Shown: one piece after another, positions 14,812 through 22,655 of the stretch
Numbering within the stretch: the stretch's first letter is position 1
Layout: each line of letters starts with the position of its first letter
Virus record (IMG/VR): IMGVR_UViG_3300018719_000006
Coordinates: 1-45,466 of that record
Length of the DNA: 45,466 bases
Direction: 5' to 3' (one strand)
Source: a virus
Translations under genes and position numbers: made by a program
Notes under the pieces: generated by a model
Seen by the model: only the letters and a program-made list of their open reading frames with translations
The model's database searches: none
What the model was told of the DNA's origin: nothing

Positions 14812-17078
14812 CAGCGGCCTCCCATTCTATTGCGCTGGAGATGCTTCAGGGCGGCCCCGGTTTTCTGCCCTCCTAGAAGGGCATTCGCGACTGCATCATC
14901 GACTTGCGCGAGGAAGGTCGGGCCTTGGGGGCCGTCTGGCCCGCGCGACACTTTCACACCTGGCCCTTCCTGGATCGTCACATGGAAGTTGCTGTTGTTG
15001 TTCGCCGGGGCAGGCATCCCCTGCATGGTGACGGGGATCGAGCGCCCATCTGGCAGCGGCACGTAGGCCTCCGGCATGCGTCCTTCACCATAGAGAGCCA
15101 GTTGAGGAGAATTGGCGATCCCACCCTTGGCGTATGTGTTCAGTGGCAATGAACCATGCTCGGTCATGATGCCGCCATTGGCGAATGGCCATGCTGATTT
15201 CAAGCCGCCAAACAGCGCTCCGAATAATCCGCCGGGTGCCCCGTTCTGCCCTTGAAGACCAAGGATTCCGGCAAGTGGCCCCTGCCCCATCAACGCAGCC
15301 TGAAGAGCCGCATTGGCGATACTCTTGGCGATGTTGTTGAACACATCCTCAACGCTCTTGCCCTCAATCAGGAGGTCCGACAGGGCGTCGGTGGCGATAT
15401 CACCGAAGTACTGCTGCGCCTGATTAAGGGCTTCCTGCCGTTCCCGGATGGCCTCCAACTGCGCGACAGCAGCACGGCGGCCTTCGACCTCGGCATCGAT
15501 CGCTCGCTGCATGTCGGCAGAGATATCCAGTCCACGCTTCTTTGCAGCCGTCTCAAGTTCAATGCGCAGGCGAGCGGCCTCAAGCTCGCCTCCATATGTG
15601 CCAAAGAGACGGATTTCCTCTTGGATCTGCCGTGTGCGGCCTTGGGCGGTAATGATTGATCTTTCGAACGCATCCTCTGAGGCTGCACCACGACGTGCAT
15701 TCGCTTCGGCCTCACGGCGCTTCTTCTCAGCTGCTTGCAGATCTTCGTCTCTCTTAATTCGATCTAGAGCTTCTCGACGCTCCTTTTCAGCCGCCTGCCT
15801 ACCCACTTCTGTATCCGCAGCCGACAACATTTCTTGGTAGTACTTCTCGACCTGCTCCCGATCGCTGAGACGGATTGGGGCAATGTTGCGAAGGTTTCGC
15901 ATTGCCTCATCAAATTTTGCGATCTGCTTTGCATTGTCCGAAGCTGCATTGCCTATAGCATCAATTGCACTTCGCGCTTGATCGAGCGCACCCTGAAGCC
16001 TGAGGCTGCCGTCAGTGGCGTTGATCAACTCCTGAGCCAGTTTCTCTACTTTATTATTCCCGGCCTCGGCGGCCGCGCGGCCAATGGCCTCTACTGCCTC
16101 CTGGAATGCCCTGAAATTTGCCTCTCCTCGCGATGCCTCCTCTTGGAGCCGGGTTATGACATCTGCGAACGCTTGATATTCCTGGCGCACTTGAAGATCA
16201 GCGCCACCAAAACCAACACCAGATGCAGGATCTGTAAATGCTGGCACCGACGTGCTGACGGATCGTTCAAGCTCACGCGCGAGCTTCTGGAGCTCGGCGT
16301 TCAGGGTGGCGATCTGGCCCTTCAACTGGAATTCGAGGACTCGCCCACTTTTCTGCGCATACTCCTCCACGCCCTTTGCCGCCTCTCCATAAGCGTCCTT
16401 AACGCTTTTGATGAGATCCGCATGGCGTTTGAGTTTGTCGTCAAGGCTTTCGGCTTCCTTGCCAGCATTCATAAAGTACTGAATGGCCATGCCACCGAGG
16501 GTAATAACGCCGATGGTCGCCAAGTTGACGGGGCTGATCAGAGACATGAATGCCCCACCTAGCGCAGTTACTGCCCCACGAGCACCGCCCGGTGCATCCC
16601 CGAGGACCTGCGCAATCTGAGTGCCCTGTTGAACTGCAATCGTCAGCGGATTAGTTCCCGACTGCAACTGCACGGCAATGTCATTGAATTGCGCCGCTAA
16701 GTTGCCGGTCTGACTGACTAGGTTATTGTTAGCAGCCCCCAAGGTGCCGTAGCGGGCACGAACACGATCCATGGCGGCTGCGTACTCGTTGGCACTGATA
16801 GCTGATTGCTGAAACGCTCTGTCTATAATCGCTTGATCCCTCGCCATCTCGCGCTGAGCACGAAAGACGGGGTCGTTCTTAGCCATCACACGCTCAAAAG
16901 CGTTGGCGACGGATAGCTGCCGCTTGGCGCTGCTGTCCGTGACCTTTGCCGCCTCTTCGCTAGCCTGAGCGACTCGACCATGGGCGTCGGATACTTTATT
17001 CAGATCAGACGTAACCTTGTCCAAGCCTTCGGATACGCCTCGGACTGTTACCGTATCGATTGTATTTTGGGCGGCCAT
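14811..17078 (-). CDS. Tail length tape measure protein
   Basis: A 755-residue protein. The N-terminal 120 residues are a helical coil; QFNDIAVQLQSGTNPLTIAVQ is typical of TMP_2-type tape measures. Hydrophobic segments follow at about 170-210 (LGGAFMSLISPVNLATIGVI), as expected for a protein that enters the host membrane. Long coiled coils fill 220-580, and the C-terminus resembles the lambda tape C-terminal part (NNIAKSIANAALQAALMGQG). It sets tail length and aids DNA entry. Its immediate upstream region is occupied by two plus-strand genes, so it must be read from the chaperone transcript or its own promoter. Confidence 0.88.
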   Translation of the reverse strand: MAAQNTIDTVTVRGVSEGLDKVTSDLNKVSDAHGRVAQASEEAAKVTDSSAKRQLSVANAFERVMAKNDPVFRAQREMARDQAIIDRAFQQSAISANEYAAAMDRVRARYGTLGAANNNLVSQTGNLAAQFNDIAVQLQSGTNPLTIAVQQGTQIAQVLGDAPGGARGAVTALGGAFMSLISPVNLATIGVITLGGMAIQYFMNAGKEAESLDDKLKRHADLIKSVKDAYGEAAKGVEEYAQKSGRVLEFQLKGQIATLNAELQKLARELERSVSTSVPAFTDPASGVGFGGADLQVRQEYQAFADVITRLQEEASRGEANFRAFQEAVEAIGRAAAEAGNNKVEKLAQELINATDGSLRLQGALDQARSAIDAIGNAASDNAKQIAKFDEAMRNLRNIAPIRLSDREQVEKYYQEMLSAADTEVGRQAAEKERREALDRIKRDEDLQAAEKKRREAEANARRGAASEDAFERSIITAQGRTRQIQEEIRLFGTYGGELEAARLRIELETAAKKRGLDISADMQRAIDAEVEGRRAAVAQLEAIRERQEALNQAQQYFGDIATDALSDLLIEGKSVEDVFNNIAKSIANAALQAALMGQGPLAGILGLQGQNGAPGGLFGALFGGLKSAWPFANGGIMTEHGSLPLNTYAKGGIANSPQLALYGEGRMPEAYVPLPDGRSIPVTMQGMPAPANNNSNFHVTIQEGPGVKVSRGPDGPQGPTFLAQVDDAVANALLGGQKTGAALKHLQRNRMGGR

Positions 17079-17107
17079 GGGTCTAACTCATGTGCTGCAG
17101 GGGGACT

Positions 17108-17608
17108 ATGATGCGCCGGCTATGCGTAATTTTATTTTGTTCTTTATGCGTGACACAAGTCCAAGCCGAAGCACCGCCACAGAAATTCGGCAGGTGGACA
17201 GTAATAACAAGCAAAGATAAAGTTGATGATACTATTGAAGTAATTGCCATCAACGTCATCTCGACTAGCAAACGTGGTGATCCTGGATCACTGGCTATTG
17301 GTTGCAAAAAGAATAAAACCCACTTCCTAGTGCAGAGCAGCGGCTATTGGGGCAGGGGTAACTTAACTGTTATCTACCGCCTAAACAGCGACAATGCTGT
17401 TAGACTAGTATGGGAGAGCAGTGCTGATGGCGCCTCTGCATTCTACCCATCCGCCACGGTTCCATTTATCAAATCGTTGCCGGATACTGGGAGGCTGTTT
17501 TTTCGCGTCCACGATTTCCGCGGGATTCCCTACGAGGCCGAGTTTCCCCTTGAAGGTGTAGAAGAAGTCAAGAAACGCATCGGTGCTGCATGTTCTTGGA
17601 AAGAATGA
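17108..17608 (+). CDS. Secreted VasI/TagO-like protein (T6SS-associated family)
   Basis: A 166-residue secreted protein. The start at 17108 (AGGGGGA upstream) gives a clear signal peptide, MMRRLCVILFCSLCVTQVQA, with a VQA cleavage site. The mature part follows the VasI/TagO pattern: KFGRWTVITS, a D-D-T-I-E segment, LAIGCKKNKT, VIYRLNSDNA, and PFIKSLPDTGRLFFRV then GIPYEAEFPLEG with a conserved C-terminal Cys-x-Trp. That family is linked with type VI secretion, but phages and chromosomes also carry lone copies. Lower GC and antisense placement between tape measure and chaperone genes mark it as a moron. Function in the envelope is unknown. Confidence 0.72.
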   Translation: MMRRLCVILFCSLCVTQVQAEAPPQKFGRWTVITSKDKVDDTIEVIAINVISTSKRGDPGSLAIGCKKNKTHFLVQSSGYWGRGNLTVIYRLNSDNAVRLVWESSADGASAFYPSATVPFIKSLPDTGRLFFRVHDFRGIPYEAEFPLEGVEEVKKRIGAACSWKE

Positions 17609-17669
17609 ATACTGCGTGGAAGCCAGTCAGCGGAACGCGTCACCTGTCACTAACTACCGAGAGGAAACA

Positions 17670-17942
17670 ATGTCCTTCACCCAAGATCACGGTCGTATCA
17701 CTGCCCTTGAGTGGTTCGTTGAGAAGCTAGTCGTAGAGCATTGTATGAAGCAGGCGAACCCGGCTGTCGCCGTTGCCGAACTCAAGGCGCAAGCCGAAAG
17801 CCATGGCCAGTTGCTGATCGAGATGACAGCTCAGCGTGATGATGACTCTTTGTCAGTGGCCGTAGACATCGCCTCAAGTCTTGGCACGCTCGCAGACGAG
17901 TTTGAGAATGCAGTCCGCATCGCAGTCGAGGAAGGTGGCTAA
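17670..17942 (+). CDS. Hypothetical protein of the same plus-strand island
   Basis: A 90-residue protein starting at the ATG at 17670, preceded by GAGGAAAC; a longer open frame upstream overlaps the preceding gene and lacks this site. It is acidic and helical throughout (ITALEWFVEKLVVEHCMKQA, then VDIASSLGTLADEFENAV) with no recognised domain. It probably shares a transcript with the secreted protein upstream. Confidence 0.6.
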   Translation: MSFTQDHGRITALEWFVEKLVVEHCMKQANPAVAVAELKAQAESHGQLLIEMTAQRDDDSLSVAVDIASSLGTLADEFENAVRIAVEEGG

Positions 17943-17944
17943 AA

Positions 17945-17967
17945 CGCGGTAAGCGCCCTTACCACGC
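17945..17967. terminator. Short hairpin between convergent genes
   Basis: GGTAAG (17948-17953) and CTTACC (17958-17963) form a six-base stem with a four-base loop, flanked by CGC and ACGC. It separates the end of the plus-strand island from the end of the tail chaperone gene. No U-tract is obvious. Confidence 0.3.
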
Positions 17968-17970
17968 ATA

Positions 17971-18722
17971 TCAAGCCTTTGGCCTCCGCTTCGCCATCTC
18001 GGTCATGTACGTGCCGTCCATGTCTCGTATGAGGAAGAAGAACCGCTCGAACTCGTCAGGATCGGTGATCCCGTAGCGAGAGGCGTAGCGGTCAACGGCG
18101 GTGAAGGGGATGGGGCCGGCCGCTCCGAAGCCGAGCGGCCGGTCATGGTTGAGATCCCAGAACGCCCGCCAGACGAAGAGAAGGTGAGGCGCGACCTCGG
18201 GCCGGTCGGCAACCGATTGCGCCAGGTCCTCGCCCCGCTCGGCGGCCACTTCCTGAAGCCACTCGGATATACCGCTTTGCCCCCAGGACAACCGCCACAG
18301 CAGGGCGTCTGTTAGTTTTTTGCGTCGTCCTCAATGCCGAGAGCGCCCTCGTCGGCTACGATGCTGGCAGCCCAAGCCACAGCATCACGGAACCGGCGCC
18401 ACTTCGGGCTGATCAGGAGTTCCTTCGCCTGTTCCTTGGAGTACGGCGCGGGCTTCCCGTTGATCATGATACCGTCCCAATCGAGCAAGACCGTCTCGAG
18501 GAGACAGGTTGCGGTGATCCGGTCGAGCTCCTCCGGATCGATCTTGCCGCCCTGCTTCTTGGCGCGCGGCAGCGCATCGATCAGGCGGGCTTGCAGCTTG
18601 CGATAGTCGGCATTCCCGACACCCCGCACCTTCAGACGCAGATCGCCCATCTCGGGGATGTGATCGACCCAGGCGCCCTGTTCGAACCGGTTCGCATCGA
18701 TCGCGATGTCGTTCAACTCCAA
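17971..18722 (-). CDS. Tail assembly chaperone GT, made by -1 frameshift
   Basis: The G frame (18722-18315) joins the T frame (18315-17971) through a -1 slip on AAAAAAC, giving a 250-residue fusion. After the slip the sequence continues LTDALLWRLSWGQSGISEWL and runs 114 residues to the stop at 17971. The T part has no convincing independent start: only a TTG at 18291 without a good ribosome-binding site. Long-tailed phages use this G/GT pair to hold tail tube and tape measure proteins during assembly. The frameshift is inferred from the slippery site, the overlap and gene position. Confidence 0.8.
18312..18722 (-). CDS. Tail assembly chaperone G (unshifted product)
   Basis: A 136-residue protein beginning MELNDIAIDANRFEQGAW and ending EDDAKN at a TAA directly after the slippery sequence. 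It resembles the short gpG-type chaperone that precedes tape measure genes. It lies downstream of the tail tube region, separated from it by a small plus-strand gene and a membrane protein gene. The abundant unshifted form would coat the tape measure, with the longer GT form recruiting tube protein. Confidence 0.78.
   Translation of the reverse strand: MELNDIAIDANRFEQGAWVDHIPEMGDLRLKVRGVGNADYRKLQARLIDALPRAKKQGGKIDPEELDRITATCLLETVLLDWDGIMINGKPAPYSKEQAKELLISPKWRRFRDAVAWAASIVADEGALGIEDDAKN
18315..18321 (-). promoter_or_regulatory. Programmed -1 frameshift slippery site AAAAAAC
   Basis: Read on the minus strand the bases are GC-A-AAA-AAC-TAA: a canonical X-XXY-YYZ heptamer (A AAA AAC) placed one codon before the stop of the G frame. 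Slipping back one base opens the frame of the downstream T segment. Confidence 0.85.
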
Positions 18723-18807
18723 GTTAGGTCTCCTCTAGTTTGCAATGTGGACTCGACTCCCTCATCGAGAAAGGCCAATCTGCTCGTTCCTGGAAAAGGG
18801 GGAAATC

Positions 18808-18918
18808 ATGGCTGACGATGACAAGAAGCCAAAAGAACCGCCGCGAGAGCCACCGAAGGAGCCGCCTCCGGACTGGACTGGCGTTAAGGGCGATGTTCCA
18901 CGCCCAGTGAAGAAGTGA
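18808..18918 (+). CDS. Tiny proline-rich protein, 36 residues
   Basis: A 36-residue plus-strand gene with AAGGGGG upstream of its ATG. The sequence is charged and proline-rich (KKPKEPPREPPKEPPPDWTG), containing tandem KEPP/REPP repeats, and is likely unstructured. It lies antisense between the chaperone and the membrane protein gene. The strong ribosome-binding site supports expression. No homologue is recognised. Confidence 0.45.
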   Translation: MADDDKKPKEPPREPPKEPPPDWTGVKGDVPRPVKK

Positions 18919-18927
18919 TCGCTACCG

Positions 18928-19431
18928 CTATGGATTAAGCAGCCCATAGGTGATCAAAGAGAAAAGCAGGGTGGCAATCAGGGCCAGCGGCCCGAGTTGC
19001 CGCCCCCTTTTAAGATAACCGGCCGTCTTTTCATTAAGAACCCGGTTGCCTTCGATACCGGCCTTTGCCGCCTTAAAGTACGCATCGATGATATGGCGGT
19101 CTTCTATGCCGTCCTCGAAGGCCCACTGCCAAAACTCAGGGCCGCGACCGATTAAACCGAGGCGTGCCGTCTCCATCGCTTTGAAGCAGTACCATGCTCC
19201 GCCGAGGAAACAGATCGTAGCAGCAACCAACCCCCAGGCGAGTTCAATCCTGATCGGAGACAAGCCAAATAGGCTGCTTGCTGCTCCAGTCGCAGTGGCA
19301 AGCCCTAAAGTAACGTATAGCCGAAGCAGACCCATCGCCTGTTGATCAGTGAACGTGATCAGGTCGGTTAAGGCTTTATAACGGGCGCGAATATCGTCCA
19401 GCGCCAGCTTCAATTTATCGAACTCTGACAT
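18928..19431 (-). CDS. Three-TM membrane protein of unknown function
   Basis: A 167-residue protein; the start at 19431 (MSEFDKLKLALDD) is chosen for the GAGG before it. Residues 1-40 form a soluble helix, followed by membrane helices near 43-63 (LLRLYVTLGLATATGAASSL), 70-92 (IELAWGLVAATICFLGGAWY) and 143-165, with a soluble stretch between the last two. The arrangement is unlike tail genes, and the gene sits on the late strand between tail tube and chaperone genes. A superinfection-exclusion or envelope role is possible, but only by analogy with membrane proteins carried in such places. Confidence 0.6.
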   Translation of the reverse strand: MSEFDKLKLALDDIRARYKALTDLITFTDQQAMGLLRLYVTLGLATATGAASSLFGLSPIRIELAWGLVAATICFLGGAWYCFKAMETARLGLIGRGPEFWQWAFEDGIEDRHIIDAYFKAAKAGIEGNRVLNEKTAGYLKRGRQLGPLALIATLLFSLITYGLLNP

Positions 19432-19465
19432 CGTCAACCTCAACATCAACAGAGTATGCCTTAAC

Positions 19466-19657
19466 CTATTCGTCTCTAGAAGCATCCTTCTTTGCCGTGG
19501 CCTTGGGCCCGGTCTTGCTGGTGTCCTTGGCGAGACCCTTCTCAACCAGGGTGTCGGCATAGGCCTCCGATACTTCGACCACCTCGCCCTTGGTGAATGT
19601 GACCTTCTTGGAGGCCGGGTAGCCGTCGAAATTATCCAAGATCTCTACTGTCCTCAT
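19466..19657 (-). CDS. Small lysine-rich tail-region protein
   Basis: A 63-residue protein starting at 19657, whose ATG overlaps the stop of the tail tube gene by four bases. A short beta-rich front (KKVTFTKGEVVEVSEAYA) and helix (ADTLVEKGLAKD) lead to an Ala/Lys-rich tail (TGPKATAKKDASRDE). The same plan is seen in the 76-residue protein between capsid and connector genes at 22656, suggesting a common small-domain family. Function is unknown. Confidence 0.6.
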   Translation of the reverse strand: MRTVEILDNFDGYPASKKVTFTKGEVVEVSEAYADTLVEKGLAKDTSKTGPKATAKKDASRDE

Positions 19658-20583
19658 GCCACTGCCCTCGTGATTTGGATGCTGCACTGAGTAGCCGGGT
19701 CGTAAACGGCGCGGATCGGCATGCTGACGATCACGTCGTCGCTCTGACCGCCGGTCCGCACCTCGCCATTGCCGAAGATGACCTTCGGCAGCAGGAAGGT
19801 GTATTTCGACCCGGAGGCGAGACCGAGCGTGAAGGAGATCGAGCCGGATCCGTGGTCGAGCACCTTCTGGTACAGGTCGTTCGACTGGAAATAGGTCTCG
19901 ATGGTGCCCGTCACGTCGCACATGCCCTCGCCGAGCTCGTCGGAGTAGACATTGCCGACCAGCGGCCGGTTGCGCAGGTTGTTGGCGATCTGCAGGTTCA
20001 GCGTGCGGGTCGGTGGATTCGCACCCAGTCCGGTCACCGTCAGATCCGCCACACTAGCCGACGAAGACATCACCGGAGTGGCAGCCGGGGCCGCATAGGT
20101 CGCGCCGGTGACCGGCGCATCGTCCAGTTCCTCGCGAATCCCCATCAGGTCCATCGAACCGGTCACGATCTGACGGGAGGCGATGTCGAAGCTGATGCTG
20201 TTGACCATCACACCCGTAAAGCGGCGGTAGTTCTCGGCGCCGCCGACGGTCAGGGTCTCCTCGACGGTGAGGCTCTTGCGGGTCGTGCCGTTCTTGAGCA
20301 CGTCCGTGGCCCAATCGTTGAACAGGGCTGCTGCCAGGATGTCGTCAAAGCTGCCGTAGGAGAACTCGAACGGGTAAGAGCCTGTCACATCCATGCCGGT
20401 CAGGATTTCGTCGCGGATGTTGCGATCCGCCTGAACCTCCTGAGAGGTGGCCGTCGATTTGTTCGTTCGCAGGCCGCCGCCCGTAGTACGCAGCGTCTTG
20501 AACGACGGGGTTGCGGGCGTTTGCCCATAAATGGTCTCCGCGACATAAGCGACGCGGCGGCTGGCGCCAGTAGCGTAGGCCAT
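19654..20583 (-). CDS. Major tail tube protein
   Basis: A 309-residue protein starting MAYATGASRRVAYVAETIYG, with QADRNIRDEILTGMDVTGSY and a closing segment on FGNGEVRTGGQSDDVIVSMP. These match the phage tail tube family (Phage_tube_2 type) found in alphaproteobacterial siphophages. It polymerises into the tail tube around the tape measure. It is followed by the small lysine-rich gene and preceded by the terminator-like gene, the normal order. About 30 bases separate it from the upstream gene, with GGAG in a suitable place. Confidence 0.82.
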   Translation of the reverse strand: MAYATGASRRVAYVAETIYGQTPATPSFKTLRTTGGGLRTNKSTATSQEVQADRNIRDEILTGMDVTGSYPFEFSYGSFDDILAAALFNDWATDVLKNGTTRKSLTVEETLTVGGAENYRRFTGVMVNSISFDIASRQIVTGSMDLMGIREELDDAPVTGATYAAPAATPVMSSSASVADLTVTGLGANPPTRTLNLQIANNLRNRPLVGNVYSDELGEGMCDVTGTIETYFQSNDLYQKVLDHGSGSISFTLGLASGSKYTFLLPKVIFGNGEVRTGGQSDDVIVSMPIRAVYDPATQCSIQITRAVA

Positions 20584-20612
20584 GGGGTAGGTCTCCTGCA
20601 GTGAAGGGATGG

Positions 20613-21023
20613 TCAGCCGATACGGTCGAACTGATAGGGAACGGCGACCGAAAGTTGGAAGTAGTTGCCGATATCGTTGCTGTCATCGATGGCCGGCGGG
20701 GAAGGCGCGAAGGTCTCAACACCATCGAAGTGCTTGCCGCGGAACAGGGTACGCAGCTCGTCGGCCCATTGCAGGCCCTGCGCCACGCCACCACCGCGCT
20801 CGGCATGGATGACGAGCCGGAATACGCCCTCCTCGCGCCAGATATTGGCGCCGGGCGAACCGACCGAAATCTGTTCTTCGTTGGCGATAGGATACTGCAC
20901 CACGATAAACGGTGAGCCGTCGGCTGGGGCGCTCTCGTTCAGGTTCACCCCGACAAGCGGTACCTTGTTCCAGTTGGCCGCAAGGCGGGCGGCTACAGCG
21001 TTCACGACGGCTTCACTGGCCAT
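20613..21023 (-). CDS. Tail terminator-like protein
   Basis: A 136-residue protein starting MASEAVVNAVAARLAANWNK, with SPFIVVQYPIANEEQ and a closing beta region (NYFQLSVAVPYQF). The pattern resembles the DUF4128/lambda gpU-like tail terminator family, which caps the tail and joins it to the head. It sits directly before the tail tube gene. Assignment rests on family resemblance and order. Confidence 0.7.
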   Translation of the reverse strand: MASEAVVNAVAARLAANWNKVPLVGVNLNESAPADGSPFIVVQYPIANEEQISVGSPGANIWREEGVFRLVIHAERGGGVAQGLQWADELRTLFRGKHFDGVETFAPSPPAIDDSNDIGNYFQLSVAVPYQFDRIG

Positions 21024-21024
21024 T

Positions 21025-21711
21025 TCACACCTGAATCACGATAGCGGGCGTGCGGAGCGACTGCTCCATCTTCTGAGCCGTCCGATCCGCGCCGGACGCC
21101 CTAAAGCGCCCTCGCCTGTCGCGCCCGGCGGCGGATCCCACCGGCTGATAGGTCATGATGCCGCCCTCGCTTAGGGCACGATAGGAGAACCGGATGGACG
21201 CCAAGTTGCCGAAGCGCTTTTTGGCGAGGGTCGCCACGGCCTGAAACACGCCATCGGGGGCCTGATCCGACAGGCCACGCTCAATCTTGCGAGCATAGGG
21301 TTGGGTGTTCAGGAACACGTACTCATTGGCCGGGGGGACGTTGCCGCCCGGCTCCACCTCGACGCCGTCGGCGAAGAAGACGAAGGAGCGCTGATAATCA
21401 CCGGACTTGACCGGGGCATGAATCACGAGTTGCTCACCAATCCAGGCAAAGAGATCGTCCAACAGTTCGAAATCGAAGACGATCACGCCATCCGGCTTGA
21501 CCGACTCCAGAGGAGCGCCCTGCCGCCGGTCCACGAAGGTCTCATGCAGCGGGGTGCGACCGAGCGCCTGTCGGTTGATCTCCTGTGCCTCGGCGAGCCG
21601 CTCCCGCGCATGCGCCGCCAGCCGCCTGCTCTGCGCCTCAGGCGAGAGGGTCCGCTGCATGATCAACTCGATTTTCCGGTTGATCGGGGTAACCTTCGTG
21701 AGAACGGCCAT
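21025..21711 (-). CDS. Neck / tail completion protein
   Basis: A 228-residue protein beginning MAVLTKVTPINRKIELIMQR at 21711, where ATGA overlaps the upstream stop. A basic helical front is followed by an alpha/beta region (APVKSGDYQRSFVFFADG, EYVFLNTQPYARKIERG) like HK97 gp10-type tail completion proteins, which have the same K-S-G-x-Y-x-x-S and Y-A-x-x-x-E-x-G elements. Its position between connector and terminator fits. It is longer than the usual gp10 (about 130-170 residues) because of extra N- and C-terminal parts. Confidence 0.7.
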   Translation of the reverse strand: MAVLTKVTPINRKIELIMQRTLSPEAQSRRLAAHARERLAEAQEINRQALGRTPLHETFVDRRQGAPLESVKPDGVIVFDFELLDDLFAWIGEQLVIHAPVKSGDYQRSFVFFADGVEVEPGGNVPPANEYVFLNTQPYARKIERGLSDQAPDGVFQAVATLAKKRFGNLASIRFSYRALSEGGIMTYQPVGSAAGRDRRGRFRASGADRTAQKMEQSLRTPAIVIQV

Positions 21712-22046
21712 CAGCCCTTCACCTGAAGCTCTATGCGGACCAGGACATCGTTCATCGTCACCGGGACGGCAGCCACGATGGAGCGCACGCGCCCGTCGAT
21801 GGTGATCCAATCGCCTTCGGCCAGCATGCCCCCGGGCCAGTTCCTCAGACCGGATGGAGACAGGATGACCTTGCTGTCCTTCTGCGTGATGCCGCCGACG
21901 AGCTCCTCCGGGTCGTAGCCCCGGACATGAGCCTTCACGGAAGCCGTTGCCACCGGTGCCGATGTCGTGCCGCGGCGGAGAGCAACGGTCTGCCCGTATT
22001 TGGTGATGGCGCGATCCAACTTTGCGATGGCCTGCTGAGGGGTCAT
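21711..22046 (-). CDS. Head-closure (head-tail joining) protein
   Basis: A 111-residue mostly beta protein (QTVALRRGTTSAPVATASVK, EGDWITIDGRVRSIVAA). The mid-protein G-D-x-I-x-I-D-G segment and the position after the connector suggest a lambda gpFII/SPP1 gp16-like head-closure protein. It abuts the connector gene exactly (22046/22047). Its sequence family is not certain. Confidence 0.65.
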   Translation of the reverse strand: MTPQQAIAKLDRAITKYGQTVALRRGTTSAPVATASVKAHVRGYDPEELVGGITQKDSKVILSPSGLRNWPGGMLAEGDWITIDGRVRSIVAAVPVTMNDVLVRIELQVKG

Positions 22047-22652
22047 TCAGAGATACCGCCGGTAAGGCTGCAGAAAGCTCTCAGCCGTGGGATCCGGAAG
22101 GCGGCTACCCACCCCTGCCACCCAATAGTCTGTTCGCCCGATACCATCGACAGTCTCGCTCTTGGCGAGAGGATCGCGCTGCTGAGCGGACCACATGGCG
22201 CCGATCAGGAGCAGAACGGCGTGCTCGATCGTTGCCGGCAGATTTGCCCCTTCTTGTCCTGGCAGAATCCACCCGGCCGAATAAGTGATCTCGACTAGAC
22301 CGCCCCAGAAAGTGATCACGTCGCCGGTCAGGCGCGCGAGCACGTTGCGCTCAGGATCAAGATAGTAGCCATCCGCAGGAACGACTTCACCAGACTCACG
22401 CACTTCCGTAACGGTTGCGGGCGAACGCTCGAGCAGAATGTTTGAGCAAGGCCGACAGATGAGGTTGGTCTGCTTCACGAGTTCGTGGCCGAAGGTGCGG
22501 CCGCAAAAGTCCACCGCCATCCGGCTCGCAGTGTCGATCAGTCCCTCAATCACAGCGTCAGAGGCCTCACCGTCCGTGATGCCATAGCGGGCACGGACAG
22601 TCGGGGCCGTCGTCAGTCGTGTGGCCATGGCTGGCGTCAGGACGATGAGCAT
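22047..22652 (-). CDS. Head-tail connector (gp6-like) protein
   Basis: A 201-residue protein. Residues 15-60 are helical (ASDAVIEGLIDTASRMAVDF), then comes a beta region (VREVR-type hairpin with GYYLDPERNVLARL) and a C-terminal helical part (LPATIEHAVLLLIGAMWSAQ). This follows the Phage_connect/HK97 gp6 plan that forms the ring under the portal. It is followed without a gap by the head-closure gene. Several cysteines (DFCGRTF, LICRPCS) are unusual for the family. Confidence 0.72.
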   Translation of the reverse strand: MLIVLTPAMATRLTTAPTVRARYGITDGEASDAVIEGLIDTASRMAVDFCGRTFGHELVKQTNLICRPCSNILLERSPATVTEVRESGEVVPADGYYLDPERNVLARLTGDVITFWGGLVEITYSAGWILPGQEGANLPATIEHAVLLLIGAMWSAQQRDPLAKSETVDGIGRTDYWVAGVGSRLPDPTAESFLQPYRRYL

Positions 22653-22655
22653 AGT

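Noticed and set aside
17971-18291. Independent 106-residue gene starting at TTG 18291
   Set aside because: The frame is better explained as the T extension reached by -1 slipping at AAAAAAC; the TTG lacks a good ribosome-binding site.
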